Assembly (NCBI GenBank): GCA_003154025.1
Contig: PMCE01000226.1
Location: 1 to 13,175, forward strand
DNA from: Syntrophaceae bacterium
GTDB lineage: Bacteria; Desulfobacterota; SM23-61
DNA: 13,175 bases
Direction: 5' to 3'
The first letter of the stretch is position 1. Each line of letters begins with the position of its first letter. Shown piece after piece: positions 12,556-13,175 of this stretch. Under the pieces are notes generated by a model that searched no databases, was not told the DNA's origin, and saw only the letters and a program-made list of their open reading frames with translations. The position numbers and the translations under genes are program-made.

Positions 12556-13175
12556 ATGATTGAACTGAGGGACGTGAGCTTCTCCTACCCGTCTTCGACC
12601 GGGCCCCGGAGGCAGGTTTTCGAAGGATTGAACTTGCGGGTCGGGCGGGGATGCTATGCGGCCGTGATGGGGGCCAACGGCTCGGGAAAGAGTACCCTGG
12701 GGAAACTGGTCAAGGGACTGCTGGCTCCCTCCTCCGGGCAGGTTTGGATCGCCGGCCAGTCTCTGAAGAGCGATGAGATCTCTCCCCGAGTGGGATACAT
12801 TTTTTCCAACCCGGAGAATCAGATCGTGTCCTCGGTGGTGGAGGAGGACGTCGCCTTCGGCCCGGGAAACCGGGGAATGGACCCGACCCTCATGTCCCGC
12901 CGGGTGGAAGAGAGCCTGCGGCTCGTGGGGATGGAGGAGTACCGTTATCATTCCCCCCAGCTGCTCTCCGGCGGGCAGCAGCAGAAGGTGGTCATCGCCG
13001 GCATCCTGGCCATGGAATGCGAGGTCCTGGTCCTGGATGAACCGACTTCCATGGTGGACCTCAGAGACCGCCGGGGAATTCTGGACCTCTTTGGAAAGCT
13101 CCACGAGGACCGGGGCATCACCCTCCTGCACATCACCCACTCCTTCGAAGAAGCGCTCCGGGCTGAGGACCTGAT
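12556..13175 (+). CDS. Energy-coupling factor (ECF-type) ABC transporter ATPase, 5' part (3' end outside window)
   Basis: The first 206 residues of an ABC ATPase are visible. Motifs in order: Walker A GANGSGKST (39-47), a Q-loop in the style of EcfA/CbiO (NPENQIVSSVVEEDVAFGP, Q89), signature LSGGQ (137-141), Walker B VLVLDEPTS (157-165) and the H-loop ITH (H195). The Q-loop sequence is typical of the ATPases that power uptake of vitamins or of Co/Ni through ECF modules; the substrate cannot be told here. ATG 12556 is the only start downstream of an in-frame TGA at 12502. Its SD (GGGAAAG) is weak and abuts the terminator. The alternative is a CbiO-like subunit of a metal-specific system. Confidence 0.9.
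   Translation, partial: MIELRDVSFSYPSSTGPRRQVFEGLNLRVGRGCYAAVMGANGSGKSTLGKLVKGLLAPSSGQVWIAGQSLKSDEISPRVGYIFSNPENQIVSSVVEEDVAFGPGNRGMDPTLMSRRVEESLRLVGMEEYRYHSPQLLSGGQQQKVVIAGILAMECEVLVLDEPTSMVDLRDRRGILDLFGKLHEDRGITLLHITHSFEEALRAEDL

Noticed and set aside
12445..13140. Minus-strand frame opposite rplQ and the ABC ATPase
   Set aside because: The ATPase frame on the plus strand has all canonical motifs, so the antisense frame is a shadow. The shifted plus frame at 12773-13174 is rejected for the same reason.

Overview
This window is a long, almost gap-free stretch of the bacterial S10-spc-alpha ribosomal-protein supercluster, all on the + strand. It starts inside the 3' end of rplB (L2). It continues through rpsS, rplV, rpsC, rplP, rpmC and rpsQ (end of the S10 block), then rplN, rplX, rplE, rpsZ (zinc-type S14), rpsH, rplF, rplR, rpsE, rpmD, rplO and secY (spc block). 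Next come map, infA and rpmJ, then rpsM, rpsK, rpsD, rpoA and rplQ (alpha block). A clear intrinsic terminator follows rplQ at about 12513-12547. Only a few bases later an ABC ATPase of the EcfA/CbiO type begins and runs off the window end. No tRNA, rRNA, CRISPR array, transposase or phage gene was found, and no gene-free stretch exceeds about 120 bases.

Organism (inference): the genes are GC-rich. The order rpsM-rpsK-rpsD-rpoA-rplQ is proteobacterial in style, while map-infA-rpmJ before rpsM and an EcfA ATPase after rplQ recall Firmicutes. The S14 is the four-cysteine type, and S4, L24 and L36 also keep their zinc ligands. Together with L14, L2 and RpoA sequence character, this suggests a deltaproteobacterial (Desulfobacterota-like) or related lineage. 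I cannot fix the taxon without a search.

How the genes work together: apart from SecY (protein-export channel), Map (removal of N-terminal Met), InfA (IF1), RpoA (RNA polymerase alpha) and the terminal EcfA, everything is a structural protein of the 30S or 50S subunit. Short gaps, strong Shine-Dalgarno (SD) sequences and one 20-base overlap (rplP/rpmC) fit a single long transcript ending after rplQ.

The least ordinary part is the spacers. Five gaps that are longer than usual each hold an imperfect palindrome placed between one gene's stop and the next gene's SD sequence. Three (rplE-rpsZ, rplF-rplR, rpsE-rpmD) belong to one recognisable family built on GGACGCAGAT-like units with an AT-rich centre. 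Those at rplB-rpsS, rpmJ-rpsM and rplR-rpsE (the last in a shorter gap) have unrelated sequences but the same architecture. They look like REP/MITE-type dispersed repeats that would be transcribed as mRNA hairpins inside an essential operon. This is the best lead in the window; the coding content is otherwise conventional.
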